Origin: RGIG2945 sp045540355
GTDB lineage: Bacteria; Bacillota; Clostridia; Oscillospirales; Acutalibacteraceae
DNA: 64,000 nt
Direction: 5' to 3'
Assembly (NCBI GenBank): GCA_045540355.1
Contig: JAZQHB010000057.1
Location: 130,821-194,820 of the forward strand
Of the stretch, positions 1 to 9,026 are shown piece after piece. Positions within the stretch are counted from its first letter, which is position 1. Each line of letters begins with the position of its first letter. The notes under the pieces are model-generated. The model was not told the DNA's origin. It was given only the letters and a program-made list of their open reading frames with translations, and searched no databases. A program made the position numbers and the translations under genes.

Positions 1-1
1 C

Positions 2-760
2 GGTGCACAGAATCTCCAATACATAACACCGCCCGATGAAGAAGAATACAAAGAGCTTGTTGATACATACGGCGATTTGATAAAACGGTGGAGCTTTGCT
101 CCCGAGCTTGAGGGCAGTGAGAAGTTCTGCGAATTTCTTATTGAAAACAATATACTTCCGTCAATAGCTCACTCAAACGCAAAATACGAAGATGTTAAAG
201 CGGTTTATGACAAGGGCTTGAGAATGATGACTCATTTTTATTCCTGTATGTCAACTATCACAAGAGAAAAAGGGTTCAGAAAGCTTGGCATAATTGAATC
301 CGCATATCTTCTTGATGATATTAAAATCGAAATTATAGCAGACGGTTGCCATCTTCCGCCCGAGCTTTTAAAGTTAATCTGCAAGAGCTTCAAGGTTGAA
401 AATATCGCACTTGTAACAGATGCGATGCGTGGTGCAACCCAGCCTGACGGACCTTCTGTATTGGGCAGACTTGATGACGGACTTGACTGTGTTGTTGAAG
501 ACGGAGTAGCAAAATTGCTTGACCGTTCAGCTTTTGCAGGAAGTGTTGCAACGGCGGACAGACTTGTACGCACAATGTATAAACAGGCAGAAATTGACCT
601 CTGCGATGCAGTTAAGATGATGACCTCATCGCCTGCAAAAATGATGGGGCTTGAAACAAAGGGTAATTTGGAAGTTGATATGGATGCGGATATTGTTATT
701 TTTGATGACGATATAAATATCAGCAAAGTAATAGTTAACGGAAAGGTTGTTGACTTATGA
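2..760 (+). CDS. nagA: N-acetylglucosamine-6-phosphate deacetylase, 5' end cut by window
   Basis: Cytoplasmic amidohydrolase that removes acetate from GlcNAc-6-phosphate, feeding amino sugars to glycolysis and cell-wall recycling. The frame is open from base 2, so the N-terminal part with the first metal-binding motif lies outside the window. Visible family motifs are the metal-ligand His in SIAHSNA, THFYSCMS (usual form THLFNAM), ADGCHLPPELL, the catalytic Asp in LVTDAM, and the C-terminal DADIVIFD strand that closes the metal-dependent hydrolase barrel. A TTG at 77 is only an internal codon. The stop overlaps the next start by 4 bases (ATGA), so the two are probably co-transcribed. Identity is well supported by motif order; only the missing N-terminus limits it. 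Confidence 0.93.
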   Translation, partial: GAQNLQYITPPDEEEYKELVDTYGDLIKRWSFAPELEGSEKFCEFLIENNILPSIAHSNAKYEDVKAVYDKGLRMMTHFYSCMSTITREKGFRKLGIIESAYLLDDIKIEIIADGCHLPPELLKLICKSFKVENIALVTDAMRGATQPDGPSVLGRLDDGLDCVVEDGVAKLLDRSAFAGSVATADRLVRTMYKQAEIDLCDAVKMMTSSPAKMMGLETKGNLEVDMDADIVIFDDDINISKVIVNGKVVDL

Positions 761-2880
761 AAAAAATAATAAGCGTAGTTCTTTCAATTGTCATTATACT
801 TTCGACACTTTTTGTAGCATCTGCATTATCTTTTGACGGATTTAACTACAGAACAACTTTGTCAAGAGATGAAATTATTATTACGGGTTATGAGGGCACA
901 GCTACTCAAATAGTTATCCCGTCAGAAATCAAAGGTTTACCCGTAACTCAGATCAACCCGGAAGTGTTTATGCACAATAAAAACATAACCTCGGTTGAAT
1001 TTCCCGCAACAATAAAAACAATCGGTGACAAGGCTTTTGCTTATTGCTCAAAGATATCCGAGATTGATTTCAACAAAGCAAATACAATAATCGGAATAAA
1101 TTCATTCTATAATTGTTCAGCTCTTGTTACAATCAACGAGGCTGATAATATAAGCAAAATTAACGCAAGTGCATTTGACGGCACACCGTGGTTTAATAAC
1201 CACTCCGACGGCGTTGTTTATATCGGCAAAACTTTGTATAAATTCAAAGGTACAATGTCATCAAATGCAAATATCACAATCAAAGACGGTACTGTATCAA
1301 TCGGACCTGATGCATTTGCAAATCAGACAAATCTTGCAAAAATATCTTTTCCGACAAGTCTTAAAAATATCGGAAACAGAGCCTTCTGCGGTTGTACCTC
1401 ATTGAAGAGTGTAACGCTTCTTAAGCATATTGAGAGTATAGAAACAGCGGCATTCGGCTTCGAAGAAGTCAGAACAGGCACATCAATTTCCTATGTTTTG
1501 ATTGACGGTTTTAAAATTTATACAGAAGCTGATTCTGCGGCACTCAATTATGCAAAGCTCGGCAATGTGCCTTATGAAATAATGGGCGGTCAGTTGATAA
1601 CAAGCATTAAACTGCAAGGCACACTTGATTTAGGTGTGTATGAAACTGCAACTCTGACGCCGACAATATTGCCCGAGAATGCTTCAGATAAAAAACTCAC
1701 ATGGTCATCATCAGATACAGCGGTTGCAACAGTGACGCAGTCGGGTAAGGTTGCCGCAATTTCTCCGGGTAGTGTAACAATTACCTGCAAAACAACAGAC
1801 GGAAGCAATCTTTCCGCAAGCTGTAAAGTAACGGTAGGTAAAAAGGTTGAAAGTCTGAGATTAAATGCCGCAACAATCAAGTGGGCAGTCGGTAAGTCAG
1901 GCTCATTCAAGCCTACAATAACTCCGTCAGATGCAACGAACAAAACACTCAGTTGGACTTCATCAAACCCGAGTGTTGCAACAATAACTTCAAGCGGAAA
2001 GCTCACCGCAAAAGCAATAGGTACCACAACAATCACCTGCAAAACGACAGACGGAAGTAATTTGTCTGCAACTTGTCAGGTGACGGTCGGTAAAAAAGTT
2101 GAAAGTTTGAAGTTGAATGCGGCAACAATAAAATGGACTGTCGGTAAGTCAGGCTCATTCAAGCCGACGGTAACTCCTGCCGATGCGATAAATAAGACAC
2201 TCAGCTGGACTTCATCAAATACAGCGGTTGCAACAATAACCTCCGCAGGAAAACTCACCGCAAAGGGTGTAGGTACTGCGGTAATCACCTGCAAGACAAC
2301 GGACGGAAGTAATCTTTCCGCAACCTGCAGAGTAACGGTTACAAGTGCCAATCAGAAGGTGACGAGCCTTAAACTCAATGCCGCAACGATAAAATGGGCA
2401 GTCGGCAAATCAGGTACATTCAAGCCGACAGTATTGCCGTCAACCGCTACAAATAAGACTTTGAAGTGGACTTCCTCAAATCCCAAAGCTGTAAAAGTTG
2501 ATTCGAACGGAAAAATTACCGCAATAGCAATCGGAACTTCAAAAATTACTTGCAAAACAACAGACGGAAGCAACCTTGTTGCGACTTGCGTAGTAACCGT
2601 AATACCCAAAACCCCCGCAAATGCAAAGGCTGTTAAGGCAGCTTCAAAAACTGCAAAAATCACATGGAATACTGTCAGCGGTGTGGACGGATATTATGTT
2701 TTCCGTGCTACTTCTCCGAACGGTGTATATAAGACGGTAGCGAAAACAAAGTCAGCAAGCTATACGGATAAAAAACTCACAAGCGGTAAAACATATTATT
2801 ATAAGATTCAGGCATATAAGCAAGGTGCGATTGTTCTCTACAGAAGCACATCGTCAAACATAGCAAAAACTAAAGTATAA
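757..2880 (+). CDS. Secreted surface protein with LRR_5, four BIG2 domains and a C-terminal FN3
   Basis: 707 residues, exported by the signal peptide at residues 1-24 (Lys-Lys, long hydrophobic core, ASA-like cleavage site). Residues about 45-235 are BspA-type leucine-rich repeats (for example the stretch around IGNRAFCGCTSLKSV). Four bacterial Ig-like BIG2 domains of about 84 residues follow from about 281 to 610, each with a W(T/S)SS(N/D) core and a TITCKTTDGS strand. A fibronectin type III domain lies at about 612-707 (GVDGYYVFR, YYYKIQAY). I see no LPXTG motif or C-terminal anchor, so it is either released or held non-covalently. The architecture is typical of adhesion or carbohydrate-binding surface proteins of gut Clostridia; ligand unknown. 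The start overlaps nagA by ATGA. Confidence 0.85.
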   Translation: MKKIISVVLSIVIILSTLFVASALSFDGFNYRTTLSRDEIIITGYEGTATQIVIPSEIKGLPVTQINPEVFMHNKNITSVEFPATIKTIGDKAFAYCSKISEIDFNKANTIIGINSFYNCSALVTINEADNISKINASAFDGTPWFNNHSDGVVYIGKTLYKFKGTMSSNANITIKDGTVSIGPDAFANQTNLAKISFPTSLKNIGNRAFCGCTSLKSVTLLKHIESIETAAFGFEEVRTGTSISYVLIDGFKIYTEADSAALNYAKLGNVPYEIMGGQLITSIKLQGTLDLGVYETATLTPTILPENASDKKLTWSSSDTAVATVTQSGKVAAISPGSVTITCKTTDGSNLSASCKVTVGKKVESLRLNAATIKWAVGKSGSFKPTITPSDATNKTLSWTSSNPSVATITSSGKLTAKAIGTTTITCKTTDGSNLSATCQVTVGKKVESLKLNAATIKWTVGKSGSFKPTVTPADAINKTLSWTSSNTAVATITSAGKLTAKGVGTAVITCKTTDGSNLSATCRVTVTSANQKVTSLKLNAATIKWAVGKSGTFKPTVLPSTATNKTLKWTSSNPKAVKVDSNGKITAIAIGTSKITCKTTDGSNLVATCVVTVIPKTPANAKAVKAASKTAKITWNTVSGVDGYYVFRATSPNGVYKTVAKTKSASYTDKKLTSGKTYYYKIQAYKQGAIVLYRSTSSNIAKTKV
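1840..2607 (+). repeat. Tandem BIG2-coding repeats, period about 252 bases
   Basis: Three successive Ig-domain units are nearly identical in protein and strongly similar in DNA. The second and third begin with KKVESL(R/K)LNAATIKW and the fourth with KVTSLKLNAATIKW. The more divergent first unit starts near 1597. They are candidates for copy-number change by recombination. Confidence 0.8.
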
Positions 2881-2883
2881 AAC

Positions 2884-2918
2884 AAATCCTCTGACTTTCA
2901 TGGGTCAGAGGATTTTTA
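2884..2918. terminator. Bidirectional Rho-independent terminator
   Basis: A perfect 12-bp stem pairs 2884-2895 with 2904-2915 around an 8-base loop. It has a T run on the plus side and the matching A run on the other, and sits between the convergent surface-protein gene and aroQ. Confidence 0.9.
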
Positions 2919-2922
2919 TGTG

Positions 2923-3351
2923 TTAAAGATTTTCTTTTAAATAATCAATAGCGGCGATGTAGCTGTCAAAGCCGAGACCGCTGATTGTTTTTTTGCAGTA
3001 GGGTCTGATGTAGGATATTTTTCTGAATTCTTCTCGTTCATCGACCTTTGAAATGTGAACTTCAACAGTCGGTATTGAAACTGCCTTGAGAGCGTCAAGA
3101 ATGGCAACCGATGTGTGGGTGTAGGCGGCAGGGTTTATGACTATGCCGTCAATTTTTTGGTAGTCACCCTGAATCGCATCAACTATTGCACCCTCGTGAT
3201 TGGATTGGAAAAACTCAACCTCAATCTCATTTTTATCACAATGTGATTTTATGTAATCAAGTAAATCGTTGTAGGTTTTCTTGCCGTATATATCAGGTTC
3301 ACGAAGTCCGAGCATATTGATGTTAGGACCGTTAATTACAAGAATTTTCAT
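2923..3351 (-). CDS. aroQ: Type II 3-dehydroquinate dehydratase
   Basis: Third step of the shikimate pathway: trans-dehydration of 3-dehydroquinate to 3-dehydroshikimate, by a cytoplasmic dodecamer. At 142 residues it has the usual length. Motifs are NGPNINMLG at the N-terminus, the catalytic Tyr in PDIYG, the NPAAYTHTSVA loop with the active-site Asn, and the catalytic His in VEVHIS. It is the last gene of the leftward aro operon. Its start lies 20 bases inside the aroE-aroK reading frame, behind a GGAGG sequence, so translation is probably coupled. The bidirectional terminator follows directly. Confidence 0.97.
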   Translation of the reverse strand: MKILVINGPNINMLGLREPDIYGKKTYNDLLDYIKSHCDKNEIEVEFFQSNHEGAIVDAIQGDYQKIDGIVINPAAYTHTSVAILDALKAVSIPTVEVHISKVDEREEFRKISYIRPYCKKTISGLGFDSYIAAIDYLKENL

Positions 3352-4573
3352 AACCTAAGGCCTCCAATAAAGATTTTGCGGTACTTTCAACCGATTGATT
3401 TGAGTCGATTTCATAATCGCAGAGTGATTTATAAAATTCAATTCTTTCATTGTAAAGCTTTTTCAAGGTATCTGCATCTTTTGAAAGAGGTCTGTTTTCT
3501 GTGGAAAGCTTTTCTAAATCACGGGAGAGAAAAACTATCATTGAATTTTGCTTCAGTAAACTGTGATTTCGTTCAAGCTTTACAATACCTCCGCCGGTTG
3601 CAATGATTTTACCGCTGAGCTTTGAAGATTCCTCTAAAGCCTGAGTTTCAATCTCTCTGAATTTTTCTTCACCGTCTTCTTCAAAAATCTTCGGAATCGG
3701 CTTTTCGGCAATTCTTTCAATTTCTTCGTCTGTGTCAATAAATTCCCTTTGGAGCTTTTCTGCGATTATTCTGCCGACAGAGCTTTTACCGCTTGACGGC
3801 ATACCGATAAGAATAATGTTTTTTGTCTGTTTTTCAATAACCTCAACGATTCTGTCAATTTCAGAATCGTTTATTTTTTTGTCCGTGAATATCTCGCAAG
3901 CTTTTTTTGCCTGAGCCACAAGCATCGGCAGACCGTTTGAACAGGGGATACCGAGTCTTTCAGCATCTGAAATCAACTTGGTTTTTGCAGGGTTGTAGAT
4001 GATGTCAAGCACACCCGTGCAGTTTTTGAAATTATCGAGTGTAATACACGAAACACCTGTTTTCGGATACATTCCGACAGGGGTTGTGTTGACAATAATA
4101 TCGGCATCATGGTGACGGTCGATGTTGTCGTAATTATCTTTACCGCTTCTTGAAATTACTGTGACAGACGATGCACCGAGGTCAGATAAAACCGCACATA
4201 CGGTTTTTGATGAGCCGCCCGAGCCCAATACAATACATTTTTTGTTGTTAACAACAATACCTGCATTTTTGACCATATAAGTAAATCCGTAATAGTCGGT
4301 ATTGTCACCGTGAAGCTTGCCGTCTTTTACAATAATTGTATTGACGCTTTTAAGTTTTTTTGCAGAATCTGAAAGTGTGTTGCAAAACGGAATTACCGTT
4401 TCCTTATAAGGAATAGTTACATTTATACCTTCAAATTCGTGCTTTTCTAAAAAAGGTTTAACATCTTCTTCCGGCATGGGGAAAAGGCGGTATTCATAAC
4501 TTGCTAAAAGATTATGAATCTGCGGTGAAAAACTGTGACCGAGTGTACCGCCTAAAAGACCGTAGAGAGCCAT
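3332..4573 (-). CDS. aroEK: Fused shikimate dehydrogenase-shikimate kinase
   Basis: A 413-residue bifunctional protein covering two successive steps: NADPH reduction of 3-dehydroshikimate, then ATP phosphorylation of shikimate. Residues 1 to about 245 are AroE, with the GHSFSPQIHN substrate loop, catalytic Lys in NVTIPYK, DNTDYYGF, and nucleotide-binding GSGGSSKTV. After a short linker, AroK starts near residue 253 with the Walker A motif GMPSSGKSS, then DTDEEIE, the FREIE strand and the GGG shikimate-binding loop in ATGGGIV. No stop or frameshift separates the halves. The start overlaps the pheA stop by one base (TAATG). Discrete genes are the more familiar arrangement; this fusion would keep the two catalysts at equal amounts. 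Confidence 0.95.
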   Translation of the reverse strand: MALYGLLGGTLGHSFSPQIHNLLASYEYRLFPMPEEDVKPFLEKHEFEGINVTIPYKETVIPFCNTLSDSAKKLKSVNTIIVKDGKLHGDNTDYYGFTYMVKNAGIVVNNKKCIVLGSGGSSKTVCAVLSDLGASSVTVISRSGKDNYDNIDRHHDADIIVNTTPVGMYPKTGVSCITLDNFKNCTGVLDIIYNPAKTKLISDAERLGIPCSNGLPMLVAQAKKACEIFTDKKINDSEIDRIVEVIEKQTKNIILIGMPSSGKSSVGRIIAEKLQREFIDTDEEIERIAEKPIPKIFEEDGEEKFREIETQALEESSKLSGKIIATGGGIVKLERNHSLLKQNSMIVFLSRDLEKLSTENRPLSKDADTLKKLYNERIEFYKSLCDYEIDSNQSVESTAKSLLEALGYENSCN

Positions 4574-5712
4574 TATATTACCTCCGAATAACTGCCGAGA
4601 TATCTGAAATCGTCAAGTTCATTTTCAAGGTCTGAAATGAGCTGAATAAGCTTATCTGAATATACAGAAGTATCTAAATCGAAGTAGAACATGAATTCAA
4701 AATCACTATCGGGAATGGGACGGCTTTCAAGCTTTACAAGGTTGATTCCGAGTGAATAGAATCTTGATATAAGCTTATAAAGAGAACCGGGTCTGTGGGG
4801 TATAACTGCCATAAGGCTTGTGCGGTTTGCACCGGGGTAGATTTCAAGGTCTTTTGAAATACAGATGAAACGGGTATAGTTGTTTCCGTTATTCTGAACA
4901 CGGTCAGAAAGTGAAACGAGATTATAAAGCTTTTCACAGGATTTTGAAGAAATAGCTGCAACATCTGTTCTGTCAGAATCGGCAACTGACTGTGCTGCAA
5001 TCGCTGTATTTTCAACGGGAGTGATTTTTACATTGAGGTCTTTTAAGAAGCTGTCGCACTGCTGGATAGCCTGTTCGTGTGAGAAGATTTCTTTGATGTC
5101 TTCAAGCTTTGTGCCGGGTTTTGCAAGAAGTGAATGACCTGCCATTACTCTTGTGCTTCTGACAATGTGGAAATTATATTTAATCATCAAATCATAAATC
5201 TGATTTACGGAACCTGCGTTACTGTTTTCAAGAGGTAAAACACCGTATTTGCAAAGACCTTTATCAATTGCCTGGAAAATAGCTTCAAAGTTTGAAAAAT
5301 ACATTATGTTCGGAAGAGAGAACAGTTTATCAGCTGCAAGCTGTGAGTAAGCACCCTCAACGCCCTGACAGGCAACTGTTACTTTTTCGGGGAAAAGCTT
5401 CGGTGTGTTTTCAAGTGCATTTTTCATGTCGTTAGCGGATTTTGAAGATTCAGAAATAAGTCTGCTCTGGTGTGAACGGCTTAATTCCATAAGTGTTGAG
5501 AAAAGTATTCTTGTTGAATCCTCGTGCTCAGTACCTGCCTGAGTTGTTACTTTGTCAAGCAACTGTCTTTCTCTTGTGCTGTCAAAGATTTTGAGCTTAT
5601 TTTCTTTTTTGTATTCTGCAACCTGACCTGCGAGATTCATTCTTTCTACATAGAGCTTTACTAACTGCTCGTCTACTGCGTCGATTTTTGTTCTGAGTTC
5701 TTTAATGTCCAT
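4573..5712 (-). CDS. pheA: Bifunctional chorismate mutase-prephenate dehydratase
   Basis: Converts chorismate to prephenate and then to phenylpyruvate, the committed route to phenylalanine. Residues 1 to about 90 are an AroQ-type chorismate mutase helix bundle (DIKELRTKIDAVDEQLV, ERQLLDKV). Residues about 110-285 are prephenate dehydratase (GVEGAYSQLAA, LPLENSNAGSV, the catalytic NYTRF). Residues about 295-375 are an ACT domain with the ESRP phenylalanine-binding motif, so allosteric inhibition by Phe is expected. At 379 residues it matches E. coli-type PheA, whereas many Firmicutes carry separate proteins. A good AAAGGAG site precedes the ATG. No prephenate dehydrogenase (tyrA) is in the operon. 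Confidence 0.96.
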   Translation of the reverse strand: MDIKELRTKIDAVDEQLVKLYVERMNLAGQVAEYKKENKLKIFDSTRERQLLDKVTTQAGTEHEDSTRILFSTLMELSRSHQSRLISESSKSANDMKNALENTPKLFPEKVTVACQGVEGAYSQLAADKLFSLPNIMYFSNFEAIFQAIDKGLCKYGVLPLENSNAGSVNQIYDLMIKYNFHIVRSTRVMAGHSLLAKPGTKLEDIKEIFSHEQAIQQCDSFLKDLNVKITPVENTAIAAQSVADSDRTDVAAISSKSCEKLYNLVSLSDRVQNNGNNYTRFICISKDLEIYPGANRTSLMAVIPHRPGSLYKLISRFYSLGINLVKLESRPIPDSDFEFMFYFDLDTSVYSDKLIQLISDLENELDDFRYLGSYSEVI

Positions 5713-5725
5713 TGTTTTTTCTCCT

Positions 5726-6736
5726 TTAAAGTATTTCTTCTAATATGGTCATAGCGGCTACGGCCTCTATACAAGGTACTGCACGGGGTACGATACAGGG
5801 GTCGTGTCTGCCTTTTATGCTTAATTTAACATTTTCTTTTGTTTTAAGATTGACGGAATCCTGTTCGATTGAGATTGACGGAGTTGGCTTTACGGCAACT
5901 CTGAATACGATGGGCATACCCGAAGATATACCGCCTAAAATACCGCCGTGGTTATTGGTTTTTGTTTTAACGGTATCGCCGTCAAAGTAAAACGGGTCGT
6001 TGTTTTGAGAGCCTTTGAGTGTCGTACATTCAAAGCCGTTACCGAATTCGATACCCTTGATTGCGGGTATTGCAAAGATTGCGGAGGATAGCTTGCTTTC
6101 TAAACTACCTGACATTGTATCTCCGATACCCGCAGGGACACCGTTTACAGTACATTCAATAATACCACCGAGTGAATCACCCTGCAAACGGACTTCTTCG
6201 ATTGCTTCAAGAATTTCATCTGATATGAAATTCTCGCTGTTATTTTTGATACCGCCGATTTCAAGAATTTTTGCATCAACGGTGATGTTTTTTTCTTCTT
6301 CCAATATCTGTTTTGCGATACCGCCCGCAATACAAAGCGGTGCGGTAAGACGACCTGAAAAATGACCGCCTCCTCTGATATCATTAAAGCCGTTGTACTT
6401 AATGTGTGCAGCATAATCTGCGTGTGAAGGACGCGGAACCTCAAGCAGATTGTTATAATCCTGTGAACGAGTGTTGGTGTTTTCAATCATCGCACACAAG
6501 GGTGCACCGCAGGTTTTATTGTTGAGAATACCCGAAAGAATTTTTACTTTATCAGCTTCTTTTCTCGGCGTGGAGTAGGAATTCTGACCGGGTGCCCGTC
6601 TTGCCATAAATTCTGCAAGCTTGTCAAAGTCTATGTCAATTCCTGCCGGTAATCCGTCAATTACAACACCGATAGCCTCGGAATGTGACTGACCGAAAAC
6701 TGTGACTTTAATTTTTTCACCGAATACGGGAGACAT
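5726..6736 (-). CDS. aroC: Chorismate synthase
   Basis: Last shared step of aromatic synthesis: FMN-dependent 1,4-elimination of phosphate from EPSP to give chorismate. Characteristic motifs are GQSHSEAIGVVIDGLPAG at the N-terminus with the catalytic His, RRAPGQ, RPSHADYAA, DIRGGGHFSGR and, near the C-terminus, RHDPCIVPRAVPCIEA. At 336 residues it is somewhat shorter than the common 350-390, but all conserved blocks are present. It starts immediately after the aroA stop with no gap, so translational coupling is likely. Confidence 0.97.
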   Translation of the reverse strand: MSPVFGEKIKVTVFGQSHSEAIGVVIDGLPAGIDIDFDKLAEFMARRAPGQNSYSTPRKEADKVKILSGILNNKTCGAPLCAMIENTNTRSQDYNNLLEVPRPSHADYAAHIKYNGFNDIRGGGHFSGRLTAPLCIAGGIAKQILEEEKNITVDAKILEIGGIKNNSENFISDEILEAIEEVRLQGDSLGGIIECTVNGVPAGIGDTMSGSLESKLSSAIFAIPAIKGIEFGNGFECTTLKGSQNNDPFYFDGDTVKTKTNNHGGILGGISSGMPIVFRVAVKPTPSISIEQDSVNLKTKENVKLSIKGRHDPCIVPRAVPCIEAVAAMTILEEIL

Positions 6737-7972
6737 TTAAAACACCCTTTCTCTTGAAATCAAACCGCCCAATTTCTGATAATCGTCAAAAAAGGTCGGA
6801 TACGATTTATTTACTGCATTTTCGTTTATAAGAGTAACTTCATTTTTACAAATTAAAGCTGCTATTGCAGCAGACATCGCAATTCTGTGGTCGTTATGTG
6901 AATCAACAGTACCGCCCGAAAGTCTGCCGTTTGAATGGATTATCAATCCGTCAGCCGTTTCTTCAACGGCTGCACCGAGATTTTTAAGCATTTCGGCAAC
7001 AGTTGCTATTCTGTCGCTTTCCTTTAATCGTAATCGTTCAGCGTTTATTATTTTTGTGTCACCGACTGCTTTACAAGCGACAACCGATAAAATCGGAACA
7101 AGGTCAGGAATTTGTGAAGCGTCTATTGTAATACCTTTCATCGGTGCGGGGGATACCGTTGTGCCTTTAACCTTTGCACCGAAGCACTCGAGGATTGATA
7201 AAATTTCCTTATCACCCTGAAGTGAATTTGTGTTTAAGTTCGTGACTTCAACGCTTTCGGATAAAGCACCTGCTGCGAGGAAAAATGCAGCGTTAGACCA
7301 ATCACCCTCTACCGCATATTCACTTTTGGCTTTGTAGGTTTGCTTATCTGATGTGAAATTTTCGACTTTAACCGAAAACTGCTCTAAAGCATCAAGTGTC
7401 ATATCAACATATTTTTTTGATTGAAATTTGCCTGTAATCTGTATTGAGGATTTTCCGTTTAAAAGCGGTATGGCAAATAAAAGACCGCTGATAAACTGTG
7501 AGCTTACACCACCGTCAATCACAAAGTCGGAGGCTTTTAGCTTGCCTTTGACCGATAAAGGAAACTGACCTTGCTCAGATAAAGTGCAACCGTTTTTTAT
7601 AAGCTCTTCGTACAAAGGGGAGAGTGGCCTTTGAGCCAATCTGCCTTTTCCGATAAACTGTGAATCTGCCCCCAAAGCGGCAACTACGGGCAATAAAAAT
7701 CTCAAGGTTGACCCGCTTTCACCGCAATCAAGAACTGCATTTTTCTTGATTTTTTTGATTGGCGTTATGAAAAAAGCGTTATTTTCAAATTTTATATCTG
7801 CTCCCAAAGCTTCAAGACATCTTGCGGTTGCTTCAATATCCTCATTGAGTGCAGAACAATTTATTTTAGTTGGCTTATCTGCTAACGCGGCACAAATCAG
7901 AAGTCTGTGTGCCATTGATTTTGAAGCGATTGACGAAATTTTTCCGCCAACTGCTGAAGGGCTGATTATCAT
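6737..7972 (-). CDS. aroA: EPSP synthase (3-phosphoshikimate 1-carboxyvinyltransferase)
   Basis: Transfers the enolpyruvyl group of PEP to shikimate-3-phosphate. Motifs seen are SKSMAHR near the N-terminus, DCGESGSTLRFLLP (PEP site), GKGRLAQRPL, LRLKESDRI and SHNDHRIAMS. I place the start at the ATG at 7972, not the upstream in-frame GTG at 7981. The ATG forms a 4-base ATGA overlap with the aroB stop, has AAGGTG at suitable spacing, and gives the usual N-terminus MIISPS. The result is 411 residues. The residues around the PEP site do not let me assign glyphosate class. Confidence 0.96.
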   Translation of the reverse strand: MIISPSAVGGKISSIASKSMAHRLLICAALADKPTKINCSALNEDIEATARCLEALGADIKFENNAFFITPIKKIKKNAVLDCGESGSTLRFLLPVVAALGADSQFIGKGRLAQRPLSPLYEELIKNGCTLSEQGQFPLSVKGKLKASDFVIDGGVSSQFISGLLFAIPLLNGKSSIQITGKFQSKKYVDMTLDALEQFSVKVENFTSDKQTYKAKSEYAVEGDWSNAAFFLAAGALSESVEVTNLNTNSLQGDKEILSILECFGAKVKGTTVSPAPMKGITIDASQIPDLVPILSVVACKAVGDTKIINAERLRLKESDRIATVAEMLKNLGAAVEETADGLIIHSNGRLSGGTVDSHNDHRIAMSAAIAALICKNEVTLINENAVNKSYPTFFDDYQKLGGLISRERVF

Positions 7973-9012
7973 TGTTTGCACACACCTTTTTCGATTATGC
8001 TTTTTAAAGACTTCATTGAAATTGATTTTAAAATACAGTTGCCGATTTCTCTCGGAATGACTATGGTAATGTTATCGTTTCCTCGTTTTTTATCCATCAT
8101 TGTTACTTTGTAAATATCATCGCTTGAGAATGAACATTCACAAGGAAGGTTGTAAAGTCTGAGCATTTCAATAATTCTGTCATGACACGAGGTTTCTGTC
8201 AGTTCTGTGTTTGAGATTGTTGCCATGCCGATTGCAACTGCCTTGCCGTGAGATATTTTAAAATCAGATAATTTTTCAATTGCATGACCGATTGTATGTC
8301 CTAAATTGAGAACCTGCCGTCTGCCTGTGTCATGTTCGTCTTCGCAGACAACATCACGCTTAATTTCAACACAACGGGCAATAATATCTGTGGTGATTTT
8401 CTTGTTTTTAAGTTTTTCAAAAAGCTGTTCATCGCCTAAAATCGCAGTTTTTATTACTTCGGCACAACCGTCTTTAAAATTCTCTTCGGGAAGAGTTTCT
8501 AAAACTGTCGGGTCACAGATGACCAGGTGCGGCTGATAAAAAGCTCCTGCGAGGTTTTTGCCCGCATCAAGGTTTATTGCGGTTTTGCCTCCAACGGAAG
8601 AATCAACACAAGCTAAAAGCGTGGTGGGAATCTGTATGAATTTTATGCCTCTTAAATATGAAGCTGCACAAAATCCCGATAAATCTCCGACAACACCGCC
8701 GCCTAAAGCGAAAATGGCATCAGTCCTTGTGAGTTGATTTTCTGCGGCAAAGTTCAGAATCCTTATGAAATTATTAGAATTTTTTGAAGCTTCACCTGCT
8801 TCAATTATATAGGTGACAATTTCAAAACCGACTTTCTTCAAGGAAGCGGAAAGTCTGTCCAGATAAAGAGGTGCAACATTCGAGTCAGTAATAACAAGAG
8901 CTTTGCATACACCAATCACCTTTTTTGCTTCTGTACCGATGTTATCAAAGATATTTTCACCAATGATTACATTGTAGTTTTTTGAAGCATTAACATTAAC
9001 AACGGTCATCAT
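7969..9012 (-). CDS. aroB: 3-Dehydroquinate synthase
   Basis: Second pathway step: NAD- and metal-dependent cyclisation of DAHP to 3-dehydroquinate. At 347 residues it has the normal size. Motifs are FALGGGVVGDLSGFCAASYLRG (quoted in two parts: FALGGGVVGD, then LSGFCAASYLRG), QIPTTLLACVDSSVGGK, the metal-binding Glu in DGCAEVIK, and LNLGHTIGHAIE with a second metal ligand. Two adjacent ATG codons open the frame, with AAGGAAG upstream; either may be used. Confidence 0.96.
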   Translation of the reverse strand: MMTVVNVNASKNYNVIIGENIFDNIGTEAKKVIGVCKALVITDSNVAPLYLDRLSASLKKVGFEIVTYIIEAGEASKNSNNFIRILNFAAENQLTRTDAIFALGGGVVGDLSGFCAASYLRGIKFIQIPTTLLACVDSSVGGKTAINLDAGKNLAGAFYQPHLVICDPTVLETLPEENFKDGCAEVIKTAILGDEQLFEKLKNKKITTDIIARCVEIKRDVVCEDEHDTGRRQVLNLGHTIGHAIEKLSDFKISHGKAVAIGMATISNTELTETSCHDRIIEMLRLYNLPCECSFSSDDIYKVTMMDKKRGNDNITIVIPREIGNCILKSISMKSLKSIIEKGVCKQ

Positions 9013-9026
9013 AATCTTCCTTTATT

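Noticed and set aside
1590..2663. Three minus-strand frames opposite the BIG2 repeats
   Set aside because: They repeat with the same period as the Ig-domain code on the plus strand and have low-complexity composition; shadows.
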